Source: Planctomycetota bacterium (GTDB taxonomy: Bacteria; Planctomycetota; UBA1135; UBA2386). From it: a stretch of DNA of 64,000 nt. The notes under the pieces are model-generated. The model was not told where the DNA came from and did no database searches. It was given only the letters and a program-made list of their open reading frames with translations. Made by a program: the position numbers and the translations under genes. Position 1 is the first letter of the stretch. Each line of letters opens with the position of its first letter. The stretch covers positions 62,001 to 126,000 of the forward strand of contig JACKIC010000004.1 of NCBI GenBank assembly GCA_020638655.1. The letters run 5' to 3'. Below are positions 24,823 through 33,201 of this stretch, piece by piece.

Positions 24823-26968
24823 CTCGCGCTGCGTCGGAGACGACTGCGCCGAGCGCGTTGGCGCCGGGATCGAACACGAGGGCTTGGTTGTAGAACGAGA
24901 GGCCGACGAGCCCGGGCCAGTCGGGGATGGGGAACTCGAACTTCGCGTTGCCGTGCTGGCCAGTCACGAAGAAGGCTGCGTCCACGGACACATGCTGGAA
25001 GCAGCCTGGCATTGCAGGGGCGAGCGAGAGCGGTGCGGTTTGATTCCAGCCGAAGACGACGAACGCGCAGTTCTGGGGCAGGTCGAAGACGCGGACTTCC
25101 TGGGTGCCGCCGATGAAGGGGGTTTCGCGCGGCACGAGGCGGGCGGCGGGCTGGGTACCCGCACAACCGCTGGCGAACGAGACGTAGGTGCGGGTCGGGC
25201 CGACGCGAGCGGCTGTCATGATCCCGGTGGCGTCGACCTGCACGTACGATTCGCCGGCAGCGAGTGGGGGTACCCTGTCTTGTCCCACCGTGGCGTTCAC
25301 CCAGACGGCGACTTCGCCGTCGGATCGCCTGCCGACGAAGTGTGAATCGCCGCAGTCGATGTCGACATAGACGACTCCGGGGGGCAAGGCGGGAATGGGG
25401 AATGGAGTGTTGAAGCCACTCCAGCCGATCGCTTGCCCGTCAGCTTTCAGGACTGCGGCGAGTGTCCTGCCAGTCGCCGCTTTCACGAACGGCGCATCGA
25501 CGGTCGATGTCGGCGCACCCCCTGAAGGCCACGTCTCGACCTGCCCATCGGAGCGGAGCAGCATTGGGCGATCACTCTCGAAATCGACCTGCACGTACTG
25601 CACACCGTTCGGCAGCGGTGGCGGCGTGAACGGAGAGTTGCCGAACGAAACGACTTGCCCATCGGAACGCAGAGCGGCGGTCATGAGTGTCCCGAGTGCC
25701 GCCTGCACGTAGGTGACGCCAGCAGGCAGCGGTGGCACGGTGCAGCGTCCGTCCGGGTTGTCACCCCACATCACGAGCTGACCATCCGAGCGCAGCGCGC
25801 CGGCATGGCGCCATCCCATGTGGATCTTCTCGTAGTGCAACCCCGGTGGACACGACGGAGCGGTGATCAGCCAGGGGTAGTAGGTACCATAGCCGAGCAC
25901 CTGTCCGTTGGAGGTGAGTCCGAGCAGCGGGGCGACACCGCAGGTCACGTCGGCGAAGCGCTCGTTGACTGCCGGCACGGCCAGGGGCAGTTCCCCGGAC
26001 GGGCCGCCCCAGCCGATCACCGAGCCGTCGGAGAGTCGGACGAGCGAGGTGAAGTGGCTCGCATCGAGTTGTACCGCGCTCAGCCCCGGCGGAACCTGCG
26101 TAACGTTGCACTGACCGTCGGTGTTGTCGCCCCACGCCATCAGCTGACCGTCGGAGCGCAGCGCGATCGTGTGATCCTGGCCGACACCGAAGTCGACGAA
26201 GGTCACTCCCGGCGGCAGTGGCGGCAGGTTGGCCTGCCCGATCTGGTTCTGGCCCCACGAGACGATGACCCCGTCCGAGCGTTTGGCGAAGAAGTGGTAG
26301 TTGCCGGCCCAGAGGTCGATGTAGGTGGTGTTCACAGGCAGCGGCGGGATGTTCAGTTCGCCGTTGTAGTTGTAGCCCCAGCCAACGACCGTGCCGTTCG
26401 ACAAGAGCGCCATCGAGCACAGCACGGCCGCCTTGTACTTGACCGCCGTCACGCCCGGGGGGAAGGGAGGCACGGTGGCTTGGACGGTGCCAAGAGGCGT
26501 AGTGCCGATGTGTTTGTGCCAACTGACCAACACGCCATCGGAGCGCAGAGCAAGGGCATGTTGGTCTCCGACGGATACGCCGACGTACTGCGTGCCAGCA
26601 GGCAGCGGTGGCACAGGGTCCAGGATGAAGTCATTGTTGTGCCAATGGACGATATTCCCATCGGACAAGAGGCCCAGGCCATCGTTCAGGCTCACAGCTA
26701 CCTGCGTGAATGCGAGGCCGGGCGGTGGCTCGGGAGGCCGACAAATGCCAGTGCCACTCTCCGCGCCGTGTACGTATATGCGTCCGTCCACTCGCAATAC
26801 CGCGGTCAGATACCACGCCGTGTCGATTTGTGCGGTCGGGAGTCGGTAGGCATCGGTATCTATGCAGACAGCTGACCAGGAACGCAATGCGTCCTGACCA
26901 AGAGCGCTTGCGGCAATCAGCGCGATGCTCAGGAGTGCAGCGGAGCAACGAAGGGTAGAGATGGTCAT
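24803..26968 (-). CDS. secreted RCC1-repeat beta-propeller protein, copy A
   Basis: A 721-residue exported protein with a signal peptide (LRCSAALLSIALIAASALGQ). Most of the length is a run of RCC1-like units of about 45-50 residues, each with a core such as VGDQHALALRSDGVLVSWH, GNYHFFAKRSDGVIVSWGQN or GQDHTIALRSDGQLMAWGDN. These build one or two beta-propellers. After residue 590 follows the C-terminal module shared with other exported proteins here (KFEFPIPDWPGLVGLSFYNQ). In eukaryotes RCC1 propellers bind proteins. In bacteria these exported forms are of unknown role. The paralogue at 30800-32968 is of nearly equal length and probably arose by tandem duplication. A 20-base hairpin lies just upstream of the start. 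Confidence 0.85.
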   Translation of the reverse strand: MTISTLRCSAALLSIALIAASALGQDALRSWSAVCIDTDAYRLPTAQIDTAWYLTAVLRVDGRIYVHGAESGTGICRPPEPPPGLAFTQVAVSLNDGLGLLSDGNIVHWHNNDFILDPVPPLPAGTQYVGVSVGDQHALALRSDGVLVSWHKHIGTTPLGTVQATVPPFPPGVTAVKYKAAVLCSMALLSNGTVVGWGYNYNGELNIPPLPVNTTYIDLWAGNYHFFAKRSDGVIVSWGQNQIGQANLPPLPPGVTFVDFGVGQDHTIALRSDGQLMAWGDNTDGQCNVTQVPPGLSAVQLDASHFTSLVRLSDGSVIGWGGPSGELPLAVPAVNERFADVTCGVAPLLGLTSNGQVLGYGTYYPWLITAPSCPPGLHYEKIHMGWRHAGALRSDGQLVMWGDNPDGRCTVPPLPAGVTYVQAALGTLMTAALRSDGQVVSFGNSPFTPPPLPNGVQYVQVDFESDRPMLLRSDGQVETWPSGGAPTSTVDAPFVKAATGRTLAAVLKADGQAIGWSGFNTPFPIPALPPGVVYVDIDCGDSHFVGRRSDGEVAVWVNATVGQDRVPPLAAGESYVQVDATGIMTAARVGPTRTYVSFASGCAGTQPAARLVPRETPFIGGTQEVRVFDLPQNCAFVVFGWNQTAPLSLAPAMPGCFQHVSVDAAFFVTGQHGNAKFEFPIPDWPGLVGLSFYNQALVFDPGANALGAVVSDAARGVIGRP

Positions 26969-26980
26969 TCGCGGTGTCCT

Positions 26981-27000
26981 GCCCCTGCTCGCGCAGGGGC
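26981..27000. terminator. GC-rich hairpin upstream of RCC1 copy A
   Basis: GCCCCTGC-TCGC-GCAGGGGC forms a perfect 8-bp stem with a 4-base loop. It lies downstream of the 27066-29657 gene on the same strand and 12 bases upstream of the RCC1 copy A start. It could end transcription of the former or shape the leader of the latter. No T-run follows, and copy B lacks it. Confidence 0.4.
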
Positions 27001-27065
27001 CGCTTGGTCAGATGCGCCGACACGACGCACGACAAGTCGCGTGCATGCCGGCACGTTTGATGGCT

Positions 27066-29657
27066 TCACTGGTAGGAAAACACGATCGCAGGCGTCGCCG
27101 CGAAAACGTCGCTGGTGCAGGCGAACGACGTCAGCGACGCAGAAACGACCTGCGCCGAGAAGGTCAAGCCACCGCTCGGCGCGGGCGGCAAGATCAGGGG
27201 GATGCGCGACGAGAGTTGCCCACCTGCAAACAGGATGGGCAGTGCCACCCCGGAGGGTACCCAGTTCTCAATGCCGGAAGGGAGGACCGCAGGCGCTGCC
27301 GGAGGTGCCGTAGGAACGCCGAACTGCACGACAGTCCCGACCCATTGCCACGATGCTGGCGGCCGATCCACGAGCAGTGAGTGCTTCGACACTTGCTGTT
27401 GCGTTTGCGGGTCCACCGGACTCGCGAACGGATGGAGTCCCTCCCAGTCGATGAGCATGCGGTGCAAGGGCGGAACCGTTCCGGAGCCGTCCAGCTGCCT
27501 CCCGAACGGGAGCAACGCGCATGTAGGGGTGGTGGATCCGGTTCGACCGGCGGGAGCCGATGGGATCGTGCCCATGAGGTGGGTTTGCTCGCCGGAGCGG
27601 TCCGTGCGTCCAACCAGATGGGGCAGCATCGTCGGCACCACGCGAACGGCGTCGACGCCGCTCAGCCAGGTGCGCGCCAGTGGTCCACCCACGACCGGAA
27701 ACGCGGAAGCGACCGGCGGGTTGCCGGGGTCCGTGCTACCGACGAGATTGAGTCGGCCGCGCTCGTCCATGGTGATACCGCCACCCGCGGGTGAGCGCAG
27801 GCCGAACTCATCCCAATCCGTCACCGCTGGCGATGGTGGGCTGGTGGCCACGAACTGCCCCATGGCGGCAGGGATCTCCAGAGCCGGTGTCGGAACGGTT
27901 GCCCGACGGAGTCTCAGTAGTGCGTTGCTGGGTGTGCTGGGTGTGCCCGACACGCTGGGGGTGTCGACGAACATGGAAACCGCTTCGAGGTCCTGATTGT
28001 TCTGTGACTCCTCGGTCCAGCCGAGCACGGTGATGTGGTCGCGGAATTCGTTCCAACTGGCCACCCCACACCACCCGCTGTCGCCGGCACCTCCTTGGAA
28101 CGTGCTTGCGACGAACAGCGGTCCAGGGAGCAGCTTGTCGATTGCCGTGATCAGGAACCCGTCATTGACGCCGCTGAAGGCGGTCGTCGGCAAGAGAATG
28201 GGCGAGGTCGAGTTGAACAGCAGGTTGTCGTTCGTCGAGCCGACCACTGCGATGCGGTGGAAGATGCCGTTGCCGCTGAACGAGTCGTAGGCCACGTGCA
28301 CATCGCGGGCCACGGCTGCCGCCACGATCGTCTCTTGGGGATCGAGAAAGCCCGCGGTGCCGACGCTGACCGCATCCTCGAGAATGAGGTCGTTGCTCGA
28401 GGTGTTGCGGGTGTTGCTCGCGTCGAAGACCAGCATCGTCGCCACACAGTGCGTGACCGATGGCCAACTGCCGCCACCCGACACCCCAGGCGGGCCCCCG
28501 TTCGTGAACGGGAAGGCGAAGTTGCTGATCGCCGGGTTGGTCCCACGCATCGTGGCCGTGCTGCCAACGACGACGAACCGATTCTCAGGCATCTCGGCGA
28601 TCCCCCACAGGCCGTCCTGTTCTCGTCCGCCGACCACCGAGTGGAACTCCTTGATGGTCGCCGTGCCTTGGACCGGGTTTGGACTGTGTGCGTTCGAGAT
28701 GCGACCCACGATGCCGTCCCACTGGCCGAGGCCGTTGTCGTTCGTGCCGTCCACCTGCGTGGTTGCCGTGACATCGAAGGGCTTCAGGGGCGTTAGCGCG
28801 GTTGTCTCGTTGCTGCGCAACCCGAACGACGAGATGCCGCAATAGGTGACGACGTCGCGCATCTGTCCATCGACCTCCTCGACGCGGATGCTGACATCCG
28901 TGATCGCGCAGGCACCTTCGGGCGCCCCAGGTGTGATCGCCAGGTCCTCGAAGAAGAAGTGGTGCGTCCAGAGGTGGGTGCCGTTGCCGCGGTACACAGC
29001 GATGAAGCCGCTCGGCAGACCCCGCGGGAAGTTCGTGGCGAAAGGGCCCGGGCCTGAGAACTTCATACGCCCGCCCATCCCGTTAGGACCGTTCGTGAAC
29101 TGACTGTTCGGTAGGCGACACTCGAAGGACTCGCCGCAGATCGCGATTCGCGTTTCTGCGAGGTCGAGTTCGCCTTCTTCGCCCAGGACGGGCCAGACCG
29201 ACACGGCCCGGGCATTGGTCGCAGGGCGTCCGATGGCGCTGTCGCCGAGGCCCGAATCTCCGTAGAAGTAGGCTTGCCAGCGGATGGTTTGATCCTGGTT
29301 TTGGCTGGACGGGTTTGACAGATCGGGTCCCCGAGCCTGCAAGACAACGATCTGCTTCTGGCCGATGGTGGCACCGGATGCGATGCGAAAGCCGTTCTGG
29401 TTCGCCGGATCTGGCGGCAGCGCAATGCTCTCCCCCGAGAACCTCGGTTGGTCTACTAGGAATGTGGTCGTCACACCAACAGTGCCCACACAGAACGTCC
29501 ACCCCTTGCCCGGCATCATGGCGCCTGTCGACTTCACGTCGGCCCAAGCCTCCGGGAGATTCGACGAAAGGCTCAGCAACGTCGTCGTTGCGTCGTGCGT
29601 CGAGAACTCCTTGAAGTACTGCGGCGGTGGCACCGGCGGAGGCGTCTGCGCGCGCAC
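27066..29657 (-). CDS. large secreted protein, likely phase-variable and out of frame in this sequence
   Basis: A frame of 863 codons from a GTG at 29655-29657. The likely true start is the ATG at 29731-29733, which has a good ribosome-binding site (AAGAGGAA) but is out of frame here. Between them lie six 7-bp repeats. With five or eight units the ATG would read through a hydrophobic leader ending in ALSIGLGDAVRAQ, a credible signal peptide, into this frame. The mature protein is beta-rich with repeated 'observation' segments (VVVGSTATMRGTNPA, RIAVVGSTNDNLLF, GRLNLVGSTDPGNP), like SBBP-type propellers. It ends in a C-terminal sandwich-like domain. No enzymatic motif is seen. It has no copy in the second duplicated block. 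Confidence 0.7.
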   Translation of the reverse strand: MRAQTPPPVPPPQYFKEFSTHDATTTLLSLSSNLPEAWADVKSTGAMMPGKGWTFCVGTVGVTTTFLVDQPRFSGESIALPPDPANQNGFRIASGATIGQKQIVVLQARGPDLSNPSSQNQDQTIRWQAYFYGDSGLGDSAIGRPATNARAVSVWPVLGEEGELDLAETRIAICGESFECRLPNSQFTNGPNGMGGRMKFSGPGPFATNFPRGLPSGFIAVYRGNGTHLWTHHFFFEDLAITPGAPEGACAITDVSIRVEEVDGQMRDVVTYCGISSFGLRSNETTALTPLKPFDVTATTQVDGTNDNGLGQWDGIVGRISNAHSPNPVQGTATIKEFHSVVGGREQDGLWGIAEMPENRFVVVGSTATMRGTNPAISNFAFPFTNGGPPGVSGGGSWPSVTHCVATMLVFDASNTRNTSSNDLILEDAVSVGTAGFLDPQETIVAAAVARDVHVAYDSFSGNGIFHRIAVVGSTNDNLLFNSTSPILLPTTAFSGVNDGFLITAIDKLLPGPLFVASTFQGGAGDSGWCGVASWNEFRDHITVLGWTEESQNNQDLEAVSMFVDTPSVSGTPSTPSNALLRLRRATVPTPALEIPAAMGQFVATSPPSPAVTDWDEFGLRSPAGGGITMDERGRLNLVGSTDPGNPPVASAFPVVGGPLARTWLSGVDAVRVVPTMLPHLVGRTDRSGEQTHLMGTIPSAPAGRTGSTTPTCALLPFGRQLDGSGTVPPLHRMLIDWEGLHPFASPVDPQTQQQVSKHSLLVDRPPASWQWVGTVVQFGVPTAPPAAPAVLPSGIENWVPSGVALPILFAGGQLSSRIPLILPPAPSGGLTFSAQVVSASLTSFACTSDVFAATPAIVFSYQ

Positions 29658-29687
29658 CGCGTCACCGAGGCCGATGCTCAGCGCGGC

Positions 29688-29730
29688 GAGAGCTGAGAGC
29701 TGAGAGCTGAGAGCTGAGAGCTGAGAGCTG
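29688..29730. repeat. heptanucleotide tandem repeat, six units, in a signal-peptide region
   Basis: Six perfect copies of GAGAGCT (29688-29729) plus one further G. On the coding strand this reads as CAGCTCT units directly after the ATG at 29731-29733. Because the unit is 7 bp, each gain or loss shifts the downstream frame. One state in three (2, 5 or 8 units) connects the ATG to the long secreted-protein frame. The present six units lead to a TGA after 23 codons. Confidence 0.9.
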
Positions 29731-29870
29731 CATTGCTTCCTCTTCGACTCGCGCGGCGCCGTTCACTCCGCGTCCGGCGCCTCCTCACCTGCTGAGTCGG
29801 TCGCCGTTCACTCAGGACTCTACCTTCTCGTCGCGTCGAGTTACGCCACAGCATGCCTCTGGATCAGGAA

Positions 29871-30388
29871 CCGTCAATGCCATGGGATCGATCTTCTGCG
29901 CTCGCCTGTCGCCACTGATGACCCCGGCTGCTGCTCGCGCCGCATTGCAACGTAGCCCACACAGTGGATGCGCCGCTGTCGCAGATCCGCGACGCTGATC
30001 GCAGCCCCGAGAAACACGTGCAATCCGCGCCCGCCCCGATCTGCTGAGCAGCCCCGCGATGCGAACCCTGCTCGTCGCCATCGTCGCCGTGATCGCCTGC
30101 GCCTGCCTGTGGCGCGCGGGTCCGCGAGGGCTCGTCGGGATCGCGGCGACCGCGCTGCTGTCGCTGCTCGGCGTCGGCACGATCGTGGCGACGTTCTGGG
30201 TGCAGCCCGTGGCCCAGGCCGCGCCCGCGCATCGCCCGCTCGTGAAGCCCGCCGACGACTACGTGGGCTCATCGACGTGTCGTTCGTGCCATCCGGCCGA
30301 GCACGCGTCGTGGCACGACTCCTTCCATCGCACGATGACGCAGGTCGCGAACCGCGACACGGTGCTGGCGCGCTTCGACCGACTCGAG
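29871..30388. repeat. duplicated cytochrome leader and 5' end (copy of 33053-33531)
   Basis: About 190 bp of non-coding leader and the first 330 bases of the octahaem cytochrome gene recur here ahead of the second acylphosphatase. Shared leader blocks include GTCAATGCCA and CTGTCGCAGATCCGCGAC, plus GATCTGCTGA just before the start codon. The preceding stretch 29734-29870, between the phase-variable gene and this repeat, shows no gene or clear signal. Confidence 0.8.
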
Positions 30389-30478
30389 CGACAGGGTCGC
30401 GTGACCCTGCGCGACCTCGTCACGATCATCGTCGGCGACGTGGCGTTCACGCACCGTCGCGTCGAGCGCCGCGGATGA
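30059..30478 (+). pseudogene. chimeric ORF: cytochrome N-terminus joined to DUF1592 C-terminus
   Basis: A 139-codon ORF. Its first 110 codons match the start of the octahaem cytochrome at 33202: two membrane helices, PADDYVG, and the first haem motif CRSCH. After the residues RFDRLE it switches to RQGRVTLRDLVTIIVGDVAF, which matches the last 28 residues of the DUF1592 protein (RGRVTLRDLIEVIVADVAF). The junction is near 30388. The stop overlaps the start of the second acylphosphatase gene (ATGA), exactly as the DUF1592 gene does in copy A. It is the novel joint of a tandem duplication. It could still make a small membrane monohaem protein, but a degraded by-product is more likely. Confidence 0.8.
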
Positions 30479-30756
30479 GCACCGCGCGCCGCATCACGTT
30501 CGTCGTCACGGGCCGCGTGCAGGGTGTGGCCTTCCGCGCGCACTGCTGCAGCGAAGCCGAGCGGCTGCAACTCTCGGGCTTCGTGCGCAACCGCCCCGAT
30601 GGCGCGGTCGAGGGTGAGGCCGAAGGAGGCGGCGCGCAGATCGCGGCCTTCTGCACCTGGCTGCACCGCGGCTCGCAGTGGTCGAAGGTCGTGTGCGTCG
30701 AAGTCGAGGAACTGGCCGCGACCGGCGCGCCGCCCGGGTTCGGGGTTCTGCGATGA
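30475..30756 (+). CDS. acyP: acylphosphatase, copy B
   Basis: A 93-residue acylphosphatase, one codon longer than copy A at the N-terminus (MSTARRITF). Both signature motifs are kept: GRVQGVAFRAH with the phosphate-binding arginine and GFVRNRPDGAVEGEAEGG with the catalytic asparagine. It should therefore be active. The first two thirds differ from copy A at roughly one base in ten. The last 50 bases and everything downstream for about 300 bp are nearly identical. The ATG overlaps the stop of the chimeric ORF. Expression probably depends on the duplicated cytochrome leader, unlike copy A, so the two copies may be regulated differently. Confidence 0.93.
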   Translation: MSTARRITFVVTGRVQGVAFRAHCCSEAERLQLSGFVRNRPDGAVEGEAEGGGAQIAAFCTWLHRGSQWSKVVCVEVEELAATGAPPGFGVLR

Positions 30757-30793
30757 AACGCGTGCATTCGCCGACGCGGGGCCGTGCCTCGAC

Positions 30794-30819
30794 GTGTGAT
30801 CACGGCCTGCCGATCACAC
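30794..30819. terminator. possible bidirectional terminator hairpin, copy B
   Basis: The same 8-bp stem (GTGTGATC / GATCACAC) and 10-base loop as at 24797-24822. It lies between the convergent second acylphosphatase and second RCC1 genes and overlaps the RCC1 stop codon at 30800-30802. Conservation in both copies mostly reflects the near-identical tract it lies in. Confidence 0.45.
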
Positions 30820-32968
30820 CTCGCGCTGCGTCGGAGACGACTGCGCCGAGCGCGTTGGCGCCGGGATCGAACACGAGGGCTTGGTTGTAGAACGAGAGGC
30901 CGACGAGCCCGGGCCAGTCGGGGATGGGGAACTCGAACTTCGCGTTGCCGTGCTGGCCGGTCACGAAGAAGGCTGCGTCCACGGACACATGCTGGAAGCA
31001 GCCTGGCATTGCAGGGGCGAGCGAGAGCGGTGCGGTTTGATTCCAACCGAAGACGACGAAGGCGCAGTCTTGGGGGAGGTCGAAGACCCGAACCTCCTGG
31101 GTGCCACCGATGAAGGGTGTCTCGCGCGGCACGAGGCGCGCAGGGGGTTGGGTGCCGGCGCAACCGCTGGCGAACGAGACGTAGGTGCGGGTCGGACCGA
31201 CGCGAGCGGCTGTTGCATTCCCCGTGGCATCGACTTGCACGTACGACTCGCCGGCTGCCAGAGGTGGAACCCTCTCTTGCCCGAGTGGAGCGTTCACCCA
31301 GACCACGACCTCGCCGTCTGATCGCCTGCCGACGAAGTGGGTGTCGCCGCAATCGATGTCGACGTAGACGACACCAGGAGGCAAGACAGGAACCGGGAAG
31401 GGAGTGTTGAAGCCGGTCCAGCCGATCGCCTGCCCGTCGGCTCGTAGCACCGCAGCTACCGTCCTTCCCGTCGTTGCCTTCACGAACGGAGCAACGACCG
31501 GGGATGCGGGAGCACTGCCCGCAGGCCAAGTCACCACCTGCCCGTCCGACCGCAGTAGCGTTGGTCTATCACTCTCGAAGTCGATCTGCACGTAGTGCAC
31601 ACCGCTCGGCAGTGGCGGCGGCGTGAAGGGCGAATTACCGAAGGAGACGACCTGTCCGTCGGAACGCAACGCACAAGTCATGAGGTTGCCGAGAGCAGCC
31701 TGCACATACCTGACACCGGGAGGCAGCGGCGGAACGGTGCAGCGCCCGTCGGGGTTGTCGCCCCACATCACGAGCGCGCCGTCCGAGCGCAGCGCACCGG
31801 CATGACGCCACCCCATGTGGATCTTCTCGTAGCGCATTCCCGGCGGACACGGCGGAGCGTTGATCAGCCACGGGTAGTAGGTCCCGTAGCCGAGCACCTC
31901 GCCGTCCGACGTGAGTCCGAGCAAGGGGGCGCGCCCGCAAGTGACGTCGACGAAGCGCTCGTTTGCGGCGGGCACGGCGAGGGGCAGTTCTCCGAATGGT
32001 CCGCCCCAACCGATCACCGAACCATCCGAGAGCCGCGCGAGCGACGTGAAGTGACTCGCATCGAGTTGCACGACGCTCAGTCCTGGCGGGACCTGCGTGA
32101 CGTTGCACTGGCCGTCGGTGTTGTCCCCCCACGCCATCAGCTGACCGTCGGAGCGCAGCGCGATCGTGTGATCCTGCCCGACACCGAAGTCGACGAAGGT
32201 GACTCCCGGTGGCAGCGTCGGCAGGTTGGCCTGCCCGATCTGGTTCTGCCCCCATGAGACGATGACGCCGTCCGATCTCTTGGCAAAGAAATGGTAGTTG
32301 CCCGCCCAGAGGTCGACGTAGGTCGTGTTCGCTGGCAGCGGCGGGATGTTCAACTCGCCGTAGAAGTTGTAGCCCCAGCCAACGATCGTGCCGTTGGACA
32401 AGAGCGCCATCGAGCAGAGCACGGCGGCCTTGTACTTGACGGCGTTGACTCCGGGCGGGAACGCCGGCACCGCGGCCTGCGCAGTTCCAAGTGGCATCGT
32501 GCCAATGTGCTTGTGCCAGCCGACGAGCACGCCATCGGAACGCAACGCAAGGGCGTGCTGATCACCGACCGACACTCCGACGTACCGCACGCCGGCAGGC
32601 AACGCCGGCACGGGGTCGAGAACGATGTCGTTGTTGTGCCAATGCACGAGGTCGCCGCTCGAGAGCAACCCCAAGCCATCGCTCGGGCTCACCGAAACCC
32701 GGGTGAAGACTGAGCCAGCCGGGGGTGCTGGCGGGCGACAGATGCCCAAGAAGCCGCTCTCCGAGCCATGCACGAAAATCTTGCCGTCGACGCGCAGCAC
32801 TGCGGTCAAGTACCACGCCGTGTCGACTTGCACAGCCGGAAGCCGATAGGCATCGGTGTCCATGGAGAACCCAGACCAGGCTCGCAGTGCGTCCTGACCA
32901 GGAACGCTGAGAGACATCACCAAGACGCCGACCAAGCCGGAGAGGGAACTGCAGGTCGGGATGTTCAT
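30800..32968 (-). CDS. secreted RCC1-repeat beta-propeller protein, copy B
   Basis: A 722-residue paralogue of the 24803-26968 protein with the same architecture: a signal peptide (SSLSGLVGVLVMSLSVPGQ, unusual in lacking basic residues before the hydrophobic core), many RCC1 units (VGDQHALALRSDGVLVGWH, GWRHAGALRSDGALVMWGDN), and the shared C-terminal module. Substitutions against copy A are spread over the RCC1 part. The last 90 residues are almost identical. Both reading frames are intact, which argues that both copies are kept for a function. The gene diverges from the octahaem cytochrome gene. The 233-bp gap carries the cytochrome leader that is also duplicated near 29.9-30.06 kb. Confidence 0.85.
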   Translation of the reverse strand: MNIPTCSSLSGLVGVLVMSLSVPGQDALRAWSGFSMDTDAYRLPAVQVDTAWYLTAVLRVDGKIFVHGSESGFLGICRPPAPPAGSVFTRVSVSPSDGLGLLSSGDLVHWHNNDIVLDPVPALPAGVRYVGVSVGDQHALALRSDGVLVGWHKHIGTMPLGTAQAAVPAFPPGVNAVKYKAAVLCSMALLSNGTIVGWGYNFYGELNIPPLPANTTYVDLWAGNYHFFAKRSDGVIVSWGQNQIGQANLPTLPPGVTFVDFGVGQDHTIALRSDGQLMAWGDNTDGQCNVTQVPPGLSVVQLDASHFTSLARLSDGSVIGWGGPFGELPLAVPAANERFVDVTCGRAPLLGLTSDGEVLGYGTYYPWLINAPPCPPGMRYEKIHMGWRHAGALRSDGALVMWGDNPDGRCTVPPLPPGVRYVQAALGNLMTCALRSDGQVVSFGNSPFTPPPLPSGVHYVQIDFESDRPTLLRSDGQVVTWPAGSAPASPVVAPFVKATTGRTVAAVLRADGQAIGWTGFNTPFPVPVLPPGVVYVDIDCGDTHFVGRRSDGEVVVWVNAPLGQERVPPLAAGESYVQVDATGNATAARVGPTRTYVSFASGCAGTQPPARLVPRETPFIGGTQEVRVFDLPQDCAFVVFGWNQTAPLSLAPAMPGCFQHVSVDAAFFVTGQHGNAKFEFPIPDWPGLVGLSFYNQALVFDPGANALGAVVSDAARGVIGRP

Positions 32969-33201
32969 CGCTTGGTCGTTGCCTCAGCGGGTGCTGCCAA
33001 TTCCGCGTCGAGTTTGTGGAGCGGTGGTCCAGCATGCGCGAGGGCTCGCGTTCGTCAATGCCACGTGGTGGCTCACCAGCAGCGCGTCGCAACGCAATCG
33101 ACACGATGGGTGCACGACTGTCGCAGATCCGCGACACTGACGCGCGAGCGTGAATGTCGCGTGCATTCCGCCGCCGCCCGGATCTGCTGAACAACCCCGC
33201 G

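Larger units (their letters stand above)
24391..26968. repeat. duplicated block, copy A (DUF1592 3' end, acylphosphatase, RCC1 gene)
   Basis: This stretch is homologous along its length to 30388-32968, in the same order and orientation, with a nearly constant offset of about 6.0 kb. Identity is mostly around 85-90% by eye, but about 350 bp from 24711 is almost perfect. The left border of homology falls inside the last 90 bases of the DUF1592 gene. The right border falls near the RCC1 start codon. Confidence 0.85.
30388..32968. repeat. duplicated block, copy B (DUF1592 3' end, acylphosphatase, RCC1 gene)
   Basis: The second copy of the block at 24391-26968, joined on its left to a copy of the cytochrome 5' end. 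It contains the second acylphosphatase and RCC1 genes and the conserved hairpin at 30794-30819. It lacks the hairpin seen upstream of RCC1 copy A. Confidence 0.85.

Noticed and set aside
29688..29730. Seven-bp repeat considered as a CRISPR or integration site
   Set aside because: Units are contiguous without spacers and only 7 bp long, so it is a simple tandem repeat.
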